Virus record (IMG/VR): IMGVR_UViG_3300037285_000062
Location: 1 to 34,542 of that record
DNA length: 34,542 nt
Reading direction: 5' to 3' (one strand)
DNA from: a virus
Shown: positions 21,970 to 30,293 of the stretch, piece after piece
How positions within the stretch are numbered: position 1 is the stretch's first letter
Layout of the letters: every line of letters begins with the position of its first letter
The notes under the pieces: generated by a model
The model's database searches: none
The model's input: the letters and a program-made list of their open reading frames with translations, nothing else
What the model was told of the DNA's origin: nothing
Program-made: the position numbers and the translations under genes

Positions 21970-22740
21970 ATGAATAGAACAGTAATTGTATCAGGCGGAT
22001 TTGATCCTATACACAGCGGACACATTGAGTATTTTAAAGCAGCCAAAGCACTTGGTAACAAGTTAGTAGTTGCAGTCAACAGTGACAAATGGTTGGTGAG
22101 GAAAAAAGGCAAGTCGTTTATGCCGTTTGCTGAACGCGCAAATATTATCAAACACTTAGACATGGTAGACGAGGTTATCGGATTTAATGATGACGACGAC
22201 TCTGCAAATTCTGCAATATTTTATATATTATCAACGCACGGAATTGGCACTCGACTTATATTCGCAAACGGCGGAGACAGAACAATAGAGTCAACAGCAG
22301 AATATAATATGTACAAATATTTCACAGGACTTGACTTTGCATGGGGAGTAGGAGGAGTTGCCAAACTAAATTCATCAAGTGTAATTCTTAAAGAATGGAG
22401 TCAGCCTACAACCGAACGTGCATGGGGAACATATACTGTATTAGACAAAAATAACAACTGGCAAGTTAAAGAATTATCTTTCCTCACAGGCATGGCATTG
22501 AGCGATCAGAGACATATTCATCGCAGTGAACACTGGCATGTTGTATCTGGTCAGATACAAATGAAGTTAGAGTTTAGCAACGGCCTTACTAAAAACAATC
22601 TATACACAGCAGGCGACAGCATTGACATTCCTAAAAATACATGGCACAAAGCAACTAACACTGGTTCATGCACTGCTACGGTAATAGAAGTTTGGATGGG
22701 CGATACATTAATGGAGAGCGATATTGAACGAAGAGACTAA
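21970..22740 (+). CDS. Cytidylyltransferase-like domain fused to a cupin (phosphomannose-isomerase type)
   Basis: The protein has 256 residues. Residues 1-140 are a HIGH-type nucleotidyltransferase: G-G-F-D-P-I-H-S-G-H (9-18), 'LVVAVNSDKWL', 'FMPFAERANIIKHLDMVDEVI' and 'NSSSVI' as the second nucleotide-binding motif. This is the family of glycerol-3-P cytidylyltransferase and the heptose enzyme HldE C-domain. Residues ~150-256 are a cupin like the C-terminal domain of mannose-1-P guanylyltransferase or mannose-6-P isomerase: 'AWGTYTVLDKNNNWQVKELSF', 'RHIHRSEHWHVVSGQ', 'AGDSIDIPKNTWHKATNTG' and 'IEVWMGD'. The two steps would activate and isomerise or bind a sugar phosphate. The C-terminus overlaps the next gene's TTG start by 17 bases. 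Confidence 0.85.
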   Translation: MNRTVIVSGGFDPIHSGHIEYFKAAKALGNKLVVAVNSDKWLVRKKGKSFMPFAERANIIKHLDMVDEVIGFNDDDDSANSAIFYILSTHGIGTRLIFANGGDRTIESTAEYNMYKYFTGLDFAWGVGGVAKLNSSSVILKEWSQPTTERAWGTYTVLDKNNNWQVKELSFLTGMALSDQRHIHRSEHWHVVSGQIQMKLEFSNGLTKNNLYTAGDSIDIPKNTWHKATNTGSCTATVIEVWMGDTLMESDIERRD

Positions 22741-23452
22741 GCCATTAAAAGTCTTTATAGGATGGGACAGCAGAGAAGACATTGCTTATCAAGTTTGCAA
22801 ACAAAGTATCCTTGATACAGCCAGTGTTCCGGTTGAGGTAATTCCGTTAAAACAAAAAGAGCTAAAAAAGAAGGGTTTGTATAACAGACCAATAGATGCT
22901 CTTGCATCAACAGAATTTACCTTTACTAGATTCCTGGTCCCGGCACTTTGTGAGTTTGACGGATGGGCGTTGTTTATTGATTGCGACATGATTTTTAAAA
23001 CAGATATTAAAGAACTATTCGATCAAGTTGATGACCAGTATGCTGTGATGTGTGCGCAGCACGACTATACTCCTAAGGAAAACACAAAGATGGACGGCCA
23101 ACAACAACACCAATATCCTCGAAAGAATTGGTCCAGTATGATACTGTTTAATTGTTCGCACCCTTCTAATAAAGTAGTTACACCAGAAGAAGTAAACAAC
23201 GAATCAAGAAGCGGAGCATTCTTTCATCGATTTAGCTGGTTACCTAACAACAGAATTGGCAAAATAAATCATACATGGAATTGGTTAGTAGGGTGGTATA
23301 AAGAACCTACTGATGGTAAACCCGACCTTATTCATTACACCGAAGGTGGACCGTGGTTTGACGCATATAAAGATTGCGAATATGCATCTGACTGGTATCG
23401 TACCCAGGCTAGCTATCATCAATCTATTATTGCCTCTCAAAAAAAAAGTTAA
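22724..23452 (+). CDS. Glycosyltransferase (GT-A fold, GT8-like)
   Basis: The protein has 242 residues. The start is a TTG at 22724 with GGAGAG seven or so bases upstream. No ATG occurs near the first strand 'LKVFIGWDSREDIAYQVCKQSIL', so the TTG is needed. The D-x-D motif is in 'WALFIDCDMIF' with flanking 'FTRFLVPALCEFDG', the pattern of GT8-type retaining glycosyltransferases that use UDP-sugars. 'WNWLVGWYKEP' and 'IHYTEGGPWFDAYKDCEYASDW' form the acceptor side and a His ligand position. It overlaps the fusion gene upstream. A run of nine A (23439-23447) just before the stop could promote slippage. The acceptor is unknown. Confidence 0.85.
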   Translation: MNEETKPLKVFIGWDSREDIAYQVCKQSILDTASVPVEVIPLKQKELKKKGLYNRPIDALASTEFTFTRFLVPALCEFDGWALFIDCDMIFKTDIKELFDQVDDQYAVMCAQHDYTPKENTKMDGQQQHQYPRKNWSSMILFNCSHPSNKVVTPEEVNNESRSGAFFHRFSWLPNNRIGKINHTWNWLVGWYKEPTDGKPDLIHYTEGGPWFDAYKDCEYASDWYRTQASYHQSIIASQKKS

Positions 23453-23574
23453 CTAAAGTAGATATACGCATTCAGGACCTGCCTTATTCAAATAATATAA
23501 AGAATATCCTAGAAAATCATTTACACAAAATGATCGATCCTTTGCAAAAATATTATTCAAATAAGGATTGTACT

Positions 23575-24393
23575 ATGGGAATGAAAATTGCAGCAATTGC
23601 ACCAGACGCCGAGGATTATAATATAGACAAGAAAGGATTGGTGTATGATCAGTACCTAGAAGGTTTTGTAACCGGCGGAGGTGGAAATATTAGCAACTTT
23701 GACGACGAACGTGATACGGACACACCTCTTGTAATTAGGGGACTAGGCACCACAAGTCAGCAGGCAATGCACAATTGCACAGACACTAATAGAACTTTTT
23801 ATTCAATTGATACTGGATATTTACAGCCGCCAGATACTAAAGTAAAGATGTACCATCGTATTACTAAGAATGCTCTTCAAAACTTAGGCCCAATCGTTGA
23901 TCGCGACTGTGACCGATTAGCAAGATTAAAATGGAAATATAGAAAACCCTCCAAGGGTAATAAAATTTTAGTATGCCCGCCTAGCGACAAAGTAATGAAT
24001 TTTTATAGTAAAAATTTAGATGACTGGATGGAAGAAACTATTGCAGAAATTAAAACATACACAAACAGACCAATTGAAATTAGACTAAAGCCAAATAGAC
24101 ACGACCGTGTAACATCTAATACAATCTGGCATGCACTAGAAGACACATATTGTTTAATAACCTTTAACAGTATTGCAGCAACAGAAGCATTACTTTACAG
24201 CGTTCCGGCAATTGCACTTGCGCCCAATGCAGCATCTGTTCTGTGTCATACATTGATCAGCGACATAAACAATGTACACGTTCCTTCTAGTGACGAAATA
24301 ACAGCATTTGCAGCACACTTATCGTATTGCCAATTTACGTTACGCGAAATGCAAAATGGCTATGCATGGAAGATTTTAAATGAAAGTAGTTAG
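23575..24393 (+). CDS. Capsule-synthesis or GT-B-like protein, paralogue 1
   Basis: The protein has 272 residues from the ATG at 23575, which has AAGGA at 23563-23567. An earlier ATG at 23530 lacks a ribosome-binding site. The C-terminal half has the order seen in GT-B or capsular polysaccharide synthesis-like proteins: a strand 'KILVCPPSDKV', then 'IAEIKTYTNRPIEIRLKPNR', then 'YCLITFNSIAATEALLYSVPAIALAP' (nucleotide-sugar-binding E-A-L-x-x-x-V-P element), then a closing helix. The same layout recurs in the genes at 24380 and 26169. It overlaps the next gene by 14 bases. A glycosyltransferase role for the phage or host surface is inferred. Confidence 0.6.
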   Translation: MGMKIAAIAPDAEDYNIDKKGLVYDQYLEGFVTGGGGNISNFDDERDTDTPLVIRGLGTTSQQAMHNCTDTNRTFYSIDTGYLQPPDTKVKMYHRITKNALQNLGPIVDRDCDRLARLKWKYRKPSKGNKILVCPPSDKVMNFYSKNLDDWMEETIAEIKTYTNRPIEIRLKPNRHDRVTSNTIWHALEDTYCLITFNSIAATEALLYSVPAIALAPNAASVLCHTLISDINNVHVPSSDEITAFAAHLSYCQFTLREMQNGYAWKILNESS

Positions 24394-25300
24394 TTATCTC
24401 AAATCCGTGCCGGCAAGAAATGCTAATATAGAAAAAGAGCTGTTGCTTAAAAAGTTTGTTATCGGTGTTAACAAAACCAATGACACCGGTGTATTGCACA
24501 CAAACCATACATTAGTTAACTGCGATGTTGCGGTAATACAAGGTTGGGTACATACAAACACTGCTACTTCTCATTTAAAACTTAGAAGTGATATAATAAA
24601 AACACAAGCGACTGCTAACAAGTATGTTGTAGCAGCAGATGCTAATTTATTTTTGTATAACAATAAAGAAAATCCACATGGATATTTGAGATACAGCTTC
24701 AACGACGTGTTTCCTACCACTGGAATTTATTGTGACACCATACCTGATCCAACGCGATGGCAACAAATTAGTATGGACACCGGTATACAATTAGAAGATT
24801 ATAAAACAAACGGAATGAATATTGTATTATGTTGTCAGCGCAACGGTGGCTGGAGTATGGGTACACAAACAGTAACCGACTGGATAATAAACACAGTAAC
24901 TACTATAAGAAAACACAGCAGTCGACGAATAATCATCCGCTCCCATCCAGGCGACAAGAGTGCAAATACATATCTGAGAGATGTAAAGATTACTGGTCTG
25001 CCTAATTGCAAAGTTACTATTGGTACACACCTAGACAGCGATCTACACAAAGCATGGGCAGTGGTTAATCATAACAGCAGTTCTATAGTCGGCCCTCTAA
25101 TTCAGGGGTATCATGGATTTATAACAGATCCAATAAAAAGCCAATGTAACGAAGTTGCCGAAACAGACTTTAGTAAGATTGAAAACCCTAGTCAGTTTGA
25201 TAGACAACAGTGGCTAGAACGTATTAGTATGTGTCACTGGAAATTTGAAGACTTAGAATCTGGGAAGTGCTGGAGTCACATGAGAAACTATTGCCAATAA
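24380..25300 (+). CDS. Capsule-synthesis or GT-B-like protein, paralogue 2
   Basis: The protein has 306 residues. The N-terminal domain has 'VNCDVAVIQGWVH'. The C-terminal domain has 'GMNIVLCCQRNGGWSMG', 'RRIIIRSHPGDKSANTYL', 'KAWAVVNHNSSSIVGPLIQGYHGFI' and 'SQCNEVAETDFSKIENPSQFDRQQWLERIS'. The R-S-H-P and N-H-N-S-S blocks correspond to the phosphate- and sugar-binding motifs of capsule-synthesis-type GT-B proteins. The closing block I-E-x-P-x-x-x-D-R-Q-Q-W-L is almost the same in the gene at 26169, so these two are the closest pair. Its end overlaps the convergent minus-strand glycosyltransferase by 13 bases. Confidence 0.6.
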   Translation: MKVVSYLKSVPARNANIEKELLLKKFVIGVNKTNDTGVLHTNHTLVNCDVAVIQGWVHTNTATSHLKLRSDIIKTQATANKYVVAADANLFLYNNKENPHGYLRYSFNDVFPTTGIYCDTIPDPTRWQQISMDTGIQLEDYKTNGMNIVLCCQRNGGWSMGTQTVTDWIINTVTTIRKHSSRRIIIRSHPGDKSANTYLRDVKITGLPNCKVTIGTHLDSDLHKAWAVVNHNSSSIVGPLIQGYHGFITDPIKSQCNEVAETDFSKIENPSQFDRQQWLERISMCHWKFEDLESGKCWSHMRNYCQ

Positions 25301-26130
25301 CCCTCGTTTCGTGCTACTGTAATGTCCTTTGGCAAGCTTTTGCCATTGTGCTTACGGTCTCCCTTCATGTGGTCAATCCATTGTCCTAGCTTGGTATTGA
25401 TAAGGGGATGGCCGCCACCACCTGTCTTTGCTGTTTTCATATACATCTCGGAACTATAATCTAATACATTAGGAGACGATTCTCTCATCCTGTTTACAAT
25501 GTCCCCAAACACAAAGCTGTCGTGCCATTCTTCGAGTAAAAAGATACCGTTCTCGGCGTCAGCATACACTCTCTCAAACTCTTTTAAGAATTCTTGACAA
25601 ACGTGATTGTTTAAATTCATTCCGTAAAAGCCGCATTCCGGCCACGTTTGCGAACCCTTGCCGCGTCCTACATACGTGATCCAGTCCTTGTCGGGCAAGC
25701 ATCCTTTAAACTGGTCAAAACTCCAATCACTGTGTACAAACGTGTCGGCATCCATCCACACACACCAGTCCTTACTGCGTCTACAAGCGTCGTACACGGC
25801 GTAGGTCTTGTTGGCAAACCGTATAGCATCCCACTTGAATGCTTTGTGGTGATCTCTGGGGCGTCTTTCTCGAATAGCTGCGGGTGGTATTCCGTTTGCT
25901 TTTGGATCGTTTCTCCACTGCAATTTAAATGCATTTAAATCAGCTAACGCCAGTCTTGCGTCGAATATTGTAATTTGTTTTTCATCAGGGTTAACAGGTT
26001 TGCAGTCTTCGGCATACACCAACAGCTTGACTTTCTTGTCGACTCGTTGAGAAAAGCTATCTAGAAAACGTTGTCCGTATAGATCCATTCCGGCTTTGTG
26101 AAATGTAGTAACCACAGTTATATCGTTCAT
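25288..26130 (-). CDS. Glycosyltransferase-like protein with D-x-D motif
   Basis: This 280-residue protein is the only minus-strand gene in the island. It starts 'MNDITVVTTFHKAGMDLYGQRFLDSF', a GT-A first strand. 'CVWMDADTFVHSDW' holds the metal-binding D127-x-D129, and 'KWDAIRFANKTYAVYDACRRSKDW' precedes it. 'ITYVGRGKGSQTWPECGFYGMNLNNH' resembles the donor-side loop of similar phage proteins. AAAGGA lies upstream on the minus strand. It is flanked by two paralogous plus-strand genes (24380 and 26169), so it seems to have been inserted into or inverted within that group. The sugar and acceptor are unknown. Confidence 0.7.
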   Translation of the reverse strand: MNDITVVTTFHKAGMDLYGQRFLDSFSQRVDKKVKLLVYAEDCKPVNPDEKQITIFDARLALADLNAFKLQWRNDPKANGIPPAAIRERRPRDHHKAFKWDAIRFANKTYAVYDACRRSKDWCVWMDADTFVHSDWSFDQFKGCLPDKDWITYVGRGKGSQTWPECGFYGMNLNNHVCQEFLKEFERVYADAENGIFLLEEWHDSFVFGDIVNRMRESSPNVLDYSSEMYMKTAKTGGGGHPLINTKLGQWIDHMKGDRKHNGKSLPKDITVARNEGYWQ

Positions 26131-26168
26131 GCGTAAATCCTTTAAATACAGTAGTAAGGTATTTAACT

Positions 26169-27014
26169 ATGAAATTCACTCTCTTCAAGGAATATGGCGC
26201 ACTCAACAGCAAACCTGTATTTGATGCGTTTGAAAAAAGTTTAATTGACGCCGGACATAGAGTGCTGGATGATGACATGCATGCTGACGTTGCTGTGATA
26301 TGGAGTGTTCTGTGGAATGGCAAGATGGTCGGTAACAAGCCAATATGGGATTATTTTAGAAAAACTAGCCGAAATGTAATAGTACTCGAGGTCGGCGGCC
26401 TACAACGAGGTACCACATGGAAAGTAGGTCTCAACGGAATAAACAATGATGCATACTTTGGGCCAGCTGGAAATGACAATAGTCGTGCCGCACAACTTGG
26501 ACTTATATTGGAACCATGGCGCAGCAACGGAGGACCTATTTACATTTGTTGCCAACACAATAAAAGCCTACAATGGGTTAATATGCCGACAATTGATGCA
26601 TACTTATCAGCATCAATTAATACTATACAACAACACACTGATAGAGAAATTATTATTCGACCTCATCCTCGTTGCCCAATATCGTACAATAATTCTGAAT
26701 ACAAAAATGTGAGTATACAACAGCCTCGGTTGATTAACGGGTCGTATGACGATTACGATTTACAGTACAGAGATGCATGGAGTGTTGTTAATTGGAGCAG
26801 TAACCCAGGGGTCGAAGCTGTTAGAAAAGGTGTACCGGCGTTTGTAGGACCTAGCAGTCTTGCATGTGATGTAGCCTCACAAGACTTGACCCAGATTGAA
26901 AAACCATTAATGCCCGACAGACAGCAATGGCTAAACGATCTTGCGCACACAGAGTATACAGTTGCAGAAATCGCACAAGGGATCCCGCTGAATAGATTGA
27001 CACACTGCTTTTAA
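26169..27014 (+). CDS. Capsule-synthesis or GT-B-like protein, paralogue 3
   Basis: The protein has 281 residues. AAGG upstream of the ATG is a modest ribosome-binding site. The N-terminal domain has 'DDMHADVAVIWSVLW'. The C-terminal domain has 'GPIYICCQHNKSLQW', 'REIIIRPHPRCP', 'RDAWSVVNWSSNPGVEAVRKGVPAFVGP' and 'QDLTQIEKPLMPDRQQWLNDLA'. These align in order with paralogue 2. The 39-base gap to the minus-strand gene should hold both promoters, but I see no convincing octamer there. A glycan-transfer role is inferred from family resemblance and neighbours. Confidence 0.6.
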   Translation: MKFTLFKEYGALNSKPVFDAFEKSLIDAGHRVLDDDMHADVAVIWSVLWNGKMVGNKPIWDYFRKTSRNVIVLEVGGLQRGTTWKVGLNGINNDAYFGPAGNDNSRAAQLGLILEPWRSNGGPIYICCQHNKSLQWVNMPTIDAYLSASINTIQQHTDREIIIRPHPRCPISYNNSEYKNVSIQQPRLINGSYDDYDLQYRDAWSVVNWSSNPGVEAVRKGVPAFVGPSSLACDVASQDLTQIEKPLMPDRQQWLNDLAHTEYTVAEIAQGIPLNRLTHCF

Positions 27015-27032
27015 CGTGCTAATGTTAAAGCA
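27006..27032 (+). promoter_or_regulatory. Hairpin spanning a stop codon and the next start
   Basis: TGCTTTTAAC (27006-27015) pairs with GTTAAAGCA (27024-27032) with one bulged T. It covers the stop of the gene at 26169 and reaches the A of the ATG at 27032, which lacks a clear Shine-Dalgarno. It could limit initiation at this ATG or act as a weak attenuator. Confidence 0.3.
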
Positions 27033-28240
27033 TGACACAAACAATTGAAGATGTAATTTTTAAGATCAGTGAACTAACTCTCACTGACACCGATAAACCG
27101 GTACTCACAAGTCTGTACAGTCAGTTGATGAGAAATGTTTTCCTAACTGATCGGCAATACGAACTTGCCAAGGAGAAACTAGTGAACTACAGGAGTGAGT
27201 TAGTCGAAGCTGGTATTATTGATCTAGATCGTGCAATGTCTACCCTTGGAAAACCATTGAGGCAAATTGATAGAACAAAGACTATATCAATTGTTGATGC
27301 ATCTACAACTCCGGATCTTGCGTCTAGGAAGTCGCATAGACAAAGCAAGTGGATCAAGATCGACTTTCCGTTTAACAAAAAGACTATTGCAGCAATTGGA
27401 GAGATGTTGCGCAGCGGCCCGGACTCTCCTATAATCGGCCGAAATGATGACTATTATCATCCAAAAGGCGGCAAGTCACATTACTTTGCGTTCAATGAAC
27501 GTAACGCCAAAAAGGTTGTCGACGTTTTTGTTGATCGAAACTTTGACATTGAGCAGGAACTAATTGACATGGCAGAGGAAATAGAAAAAATATTGTCCAA
27601 TAAATCCTCCTATGTTCCGGGAGTTTACAACGGCAAAATACTGAATCTAAAATCCAATGCAGTTGATCTAATCAACAAAGAAGTTGACATCAATGATCCT
27701 AATAGGACACTCAAGCTGTGTGATCGCAGATTTAGATACGGTCTTGGACATGTAGACGTAGACGTTGACGTTTTGGATCCTATAATTTCAGAAATCTTAA
27801 ATCGAGACTCAATGGTTGTGAATCTTTTACCCGAAACGCATAGCTTTGACAACATAGCCAAATCAATTGTTACATTGGACCGTTTTCCAATCCTGGTACT
27901 AGTTGACGAAGCCCGCGCACTAGAACAAGTTACAATGATACACTCTGCATTTTCAGACACTCGCAACAGAGAACAAGCTGTCTTGTTTAGAGTTGCTGCT
28001 AGCACCGCTCCTAATGTTAACTCTTACATACGCGACCACCAACTTAACAATTGGGTTGACGAAACTACAAAAATAGTGTATATTAATATAAATAAGCTTC
28101 CAAAAGTCTTGCTAACAAGCAATTGGAAACCAAGTTGTACCGTTGAATTTTGTGTCCAACGCAACTCTTATGTTAGGGCATACACTGCACAACACTCTGA
28201 CTTAGTAATACGACTAGGTAAAGAACTAAGATTTAAATAG
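27032..28240 (+). CDS. Conserved protein upstream of uvsW, function unknown
   Basis: The protein has 402 residues. The N-terminal ~80 are helical ('IEDVIFKISELTLTDTDKPVLTSLYSQLM', 'RQYELAKEKLVNYRSELVEAG'). Residues 105-260 have 'KWIKIDFPFNKKTIAAIGEMLRSG', 'KSHYFAFNERNAKKVVDVFVDRNFDIEQEL' and 'LCDRRFRYGL'. A later strand pair 'RFPILVLVDEARALEQVTMIHSAF' resembles the second half of a helicase-like or Rossmann domain but has no Walker motif. It precedes uvsW by ten bases in the same direction, so a partner role in recombination or replication is likely. I do not recognise a family name. Confidence 0.6.
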   Translation: MTQTIEDVIFKISELTLTDTDKPVLTSLYSQLMRNVFLTDRQYELAKEKLVNYRSELVEAGIIDLDRAMSTLGKPLRQIDRTKTISIVDASTTPDLASRKSHRQSKWIKIDFPFNKKTIAAIGEMLRSGPDSPIIGRNDDYYHPKGGKSHYFAFNERNAKKVVDVFVDRNFDIEQELIDMAEEIEKILSNKSSYVPGVYNGKILNLKSNAVDLINKEVDINDPNRTLKLCDRRFRYGLGHVDVDVDVLDPIISEILNRDSMVVNLLPETHSFDNIAKSIVTLDRFPILVLVDEARALEQVTMIHSAFSDTRNREQAVLFRVAASTAPNVNSYIRDHQLNNWVDETTKIVYININKLPKVLLTSNWKPSCTVEFCVQRNSYVRAYTAQHSDLVIRLGKELRFK

Positions 28241-28250
28241 AAAAAATATA

Positions 28251-29708
28251 ATGAGTTTATGTAAATTAATAATCGAAGACGAAGTAAATATAAAATTTGA
28301 AGGATTATCAGTAGACGTACGGAGACAACTTTCCAACGCATTAAAATTTGAAGTACCGTATGCAAAGCATATGCCGCAATTTAAATTAGGTCGCTGGGAC
28401 GGCAAGGTCGGCTTTTTTGGCATAGGTGGCGCAGGATATCTAAGCCATTTAGACGTATTATTGCCAATACTTGAAAAGAATAAGATAAACATTTCAGAGA
28501 TTGTTGACAAGAGAACAGCGATTGAATTAAATTTTCAAACCATTGATGCCAACTACTGGGGCACCACAGTTTGGCCAAAAGGTCATCCTGCCGAAGGCGA
28601 CCCTATTATACTGCGAGACTATCAAGTCGAAGCAATCAACAACTTTATACAAAATCCGCAAAGCTTGCAGCAAATTGCAACCGGTGCAGGCAAAACAATT
28701 ATCACAGCAACATTATCCAAGATGTGCGAAGTGTTTGGCAGGAGTTTGATTATTGTTCCTAACAAAAGTCTAGTTGAGCAAACAGAAGAAGATTATATCA
28801 ACTGTGGATTAGATGTAGGCGTTTACTTTGGAGACAGAAAAGAACTAGGTAAGACACACACCATCTGTACTTGGCAAAGTCTCAACATACTCAACAAGCG
28901 CAACAAAGAAGGACTTTCGGTTCTCAGCTTGGCAGAATTTTTAGAAGGTGTAATGACTGTTATCGTTGACGAAGTACATCAAGCCAAGGCAGATGTACTA
29001 AAGAATATTTTGACACAAAACTTAAAGAATGCGCCAATTCGCTGGGGTCTAACAGGAACTGTTCCTAAAGAAGCCTTTGAATTTCAAAGCATACTTGCAA
29101 GTCTTGGACCTGTTGTAGGCAACGTAACAGCAAAAGAACTACAGGACAAGGGCGTATTGTCAAACTGTCATGTTAATATATGTCAGTTGATGGATGTCAA
29201 AGCATTTACAAATTATCAAGAAGAACTCAAGTATCTTGTGTCGGACGAAGCACGCCTTGAATATCTTGGTAAGCTAATGATTAAGATAAAAAGTTCAGGA
29301 AATACATTAATTCTAGTTGATCGAATTGCAGCTGGACAAAAACTACAAGAACTAATTCCGGGTTCTATCTTTATTAACGGCGCGGTTAAAACAAAGAACA
29401 GAAAAGAAACTTACGACAAAGTACAAGATGCTACTGATATGGTAATTATTGCAACATATGGTGTTGCAGCAGTTGGTATTAATATTCCGCGAATCTTTAA
29501 TTTGGTGCTTTTCGAACCTGGCAAGAGTTTTGTTAGAGTTATCCAGTCAATCGGCAGGGGCGTAAGAAAAGCAAAGGACAAAGACTTTGTCCAAATATGG
29601 GACATTACCAGCACATGTAAGTTTGCCAAACGGCACCTCACTGCTCGTAAGAAATTTTACGCCGAAGCTGAATACCCATTTACAATAGAAAAAATAGATT
29701 GGAATTAA
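28251..29708 (+). CDS. uvsW: UvsW ATP-dependent helicase
   Basis: The protein has 485 residues. The UvsW N-terminal domain includes 'FKLGRWDGKVGFFGIGGAGYLSHLDVLLPILEK'. SF2 helicase motifs follow: 'LRDYQVEAINNF' (Q-type), A-T-G-A-G-K-T (143-149), 'LIIVPNKSLVEQ' (Ia), D-E-V-H (240-243), 'GLTGTV' (III), 'LILVDRIAAGQKLQELI' (IV), and 'RVIQSIGRGVRKAKDK' (VI). UvsW unwinds R-loops and branched DNA and switches T4 from origin- to recombination-dependent replication. The length matches T4 UvsW (about 500). Its last codons (I-D-W-N-stop) are duplicated 600 bases downstream, which marks the next gene as an insertion. No clear Shine-Dalgarno is seen. Confidence 0.96.
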   Translation: MSLCKLIIEDEVNIKFEGLSVDVRRQLSNALKFEVPYAKHMPQFKLGRWDGKVGFFGIGGAGYLSHLDVLLPILEKNKINISEIVDKRTAIELNFQTIDANYWGTTVWPKGHPAEGDPIILRDYQVEAINNFIQNPQSLQQIATGAGKTIITATLSKMCEVFGRSLIIVPNKSLVEQTEEDYINCGLDVGVYFGDRKELGKTHTICTWQSLNILNKRNKEGLSVLSLAEFLEGVMTVIVDEVHQAKADVLKNILTQNLKNAPIRWGLTGTVPKEAFEFQSILASLGPVVGNVTAKELQDKGVLSNCHVNICQLMDVKAFTNYQEELKYLVSDEARLEYLGKLMIKIKSSGNTLILVDRIAAGQKLQELIPGSIFINGAVKTKNRKETYDKVQDATDMVIIATYGVAAVGINIPRIFNLVLFEPGKSFVRVIQSIGRGVRKAKDKDFVQIWDITSTCKFAKRHLTARKKFYAEAEYPFTIEKIDWN

Positions 29709-29709
29709 A
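29694..29709 (+). repeat. 16-bp direct repeat, left copy (uvsW 3' end)
   Basis: ATAGATTGGAATTAAA encodes the UvsW end I-D-W-N-stop. An identical copy lies exactly 600 bases downstream (30294-30309), so the two bracket the stand-alone terminase-type ATPase gene. Confidence 0.85.
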
Positions 29710-29710
29710 A

Positions 29711-30286
29711 ATGAATACAACATTAGATAATGCACGCGAACTAGTAAAGTGTGCAAGCGACATTGAATATTTTGCAGAGAAATATATCAGAGTTGACCAT
29801 CCTATCAACGGAAGAATGACTCTTGTGCTCAGAGCTGAGCAGAAAGAGATGATTAAAAAGTACCAAGATAACAAATCATTTCTAGGAGCGTACAGACGCC
29901 AGTGCGGTAAATCCACTGTTGGATATGTTATAATGTTGCATAATATTTTGTTTGGCGATATTGCCAATCACTTGATATTAAGCCGAAACTCGCGCTCCAC
30001 AATAGAGAACGTTTTTCTTATGCATAATCACCTACCCGAGTTTCTAAGAAGTATAGCAGACATAACAGTGCGCAGCAACCATTCGATACACTTTTCTAAC
30101 GGCTCTACAATTGATGCCACAAAACGGCCAGACAATGACACTCCTTATTCTACAGTTTACGTTGATGAAGCCGGCTTTTTTGATGAAAAAACAACAGAGG
30201 CTGGAGAAAGCATTAAAAACAACGTAGGGATTACCAAATTCTTTTGTCTAACAAGCACTAGATTAAACGAATTGTTTGGCTATTAA
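29711..30286 (+). CDS. Stand-alone gp17-type terminase ATPase domain
   Basis: The protein has 191 residues from the ATG at 29711. A TTG at 29699 lies inside uvsW. The order of motifs follows the N-terminal ATPase of gp17: 'FAEKYIRVDHPINGRMTLVLRAEQKEMI', Walker A R-R-Q-C-G-K-S-T (62-69), 'ANHLILSRNSRSTIENVFLMHNHLPEFLRS', 'SNHSIHFSNGSTIDATKRP', Walker B 'TVYVDEAGFFDE' (D152-E153) and coupling motif 'FFCLTSTRLN'. It then stops, with no nuclease domain. All ATPase residues look intact, so it may be an active NTPase. It is not interrupted by an intein. It is bracketed by a 16-bp direct repeat. The role is unknown. Options include a packaging regulator, a recombination motor partner of UvsW, or a decaying duplicate. 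Confidence 0.75.
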   Translation: MNTTLDNARELVKCASDIEYFAEKYIRVDHPINGRMTLVLRAEQKEMIKKYQDNKSFLGAYRRQCGKSTVGYVIMLHNILFGDIANHLILSRNSRSTIENVFLMHNHLPEFLRSIADITVRSNHSIHFSNGSTIDATKRPDNDTPYSTVYVDEAGFFDEKTTEAGESIKNNVGITKFFCLTSTRLNELFGY

Positions 30287-30293
30287 GAATTAT

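Noticed and set aside
28087-28094. TATAAATA inside the gene upstream of uvsW
   Set aside because: It is 150 bases upstream of uvsW within coding sequence, and the genome is AT-rich. No independent support for a promoter.
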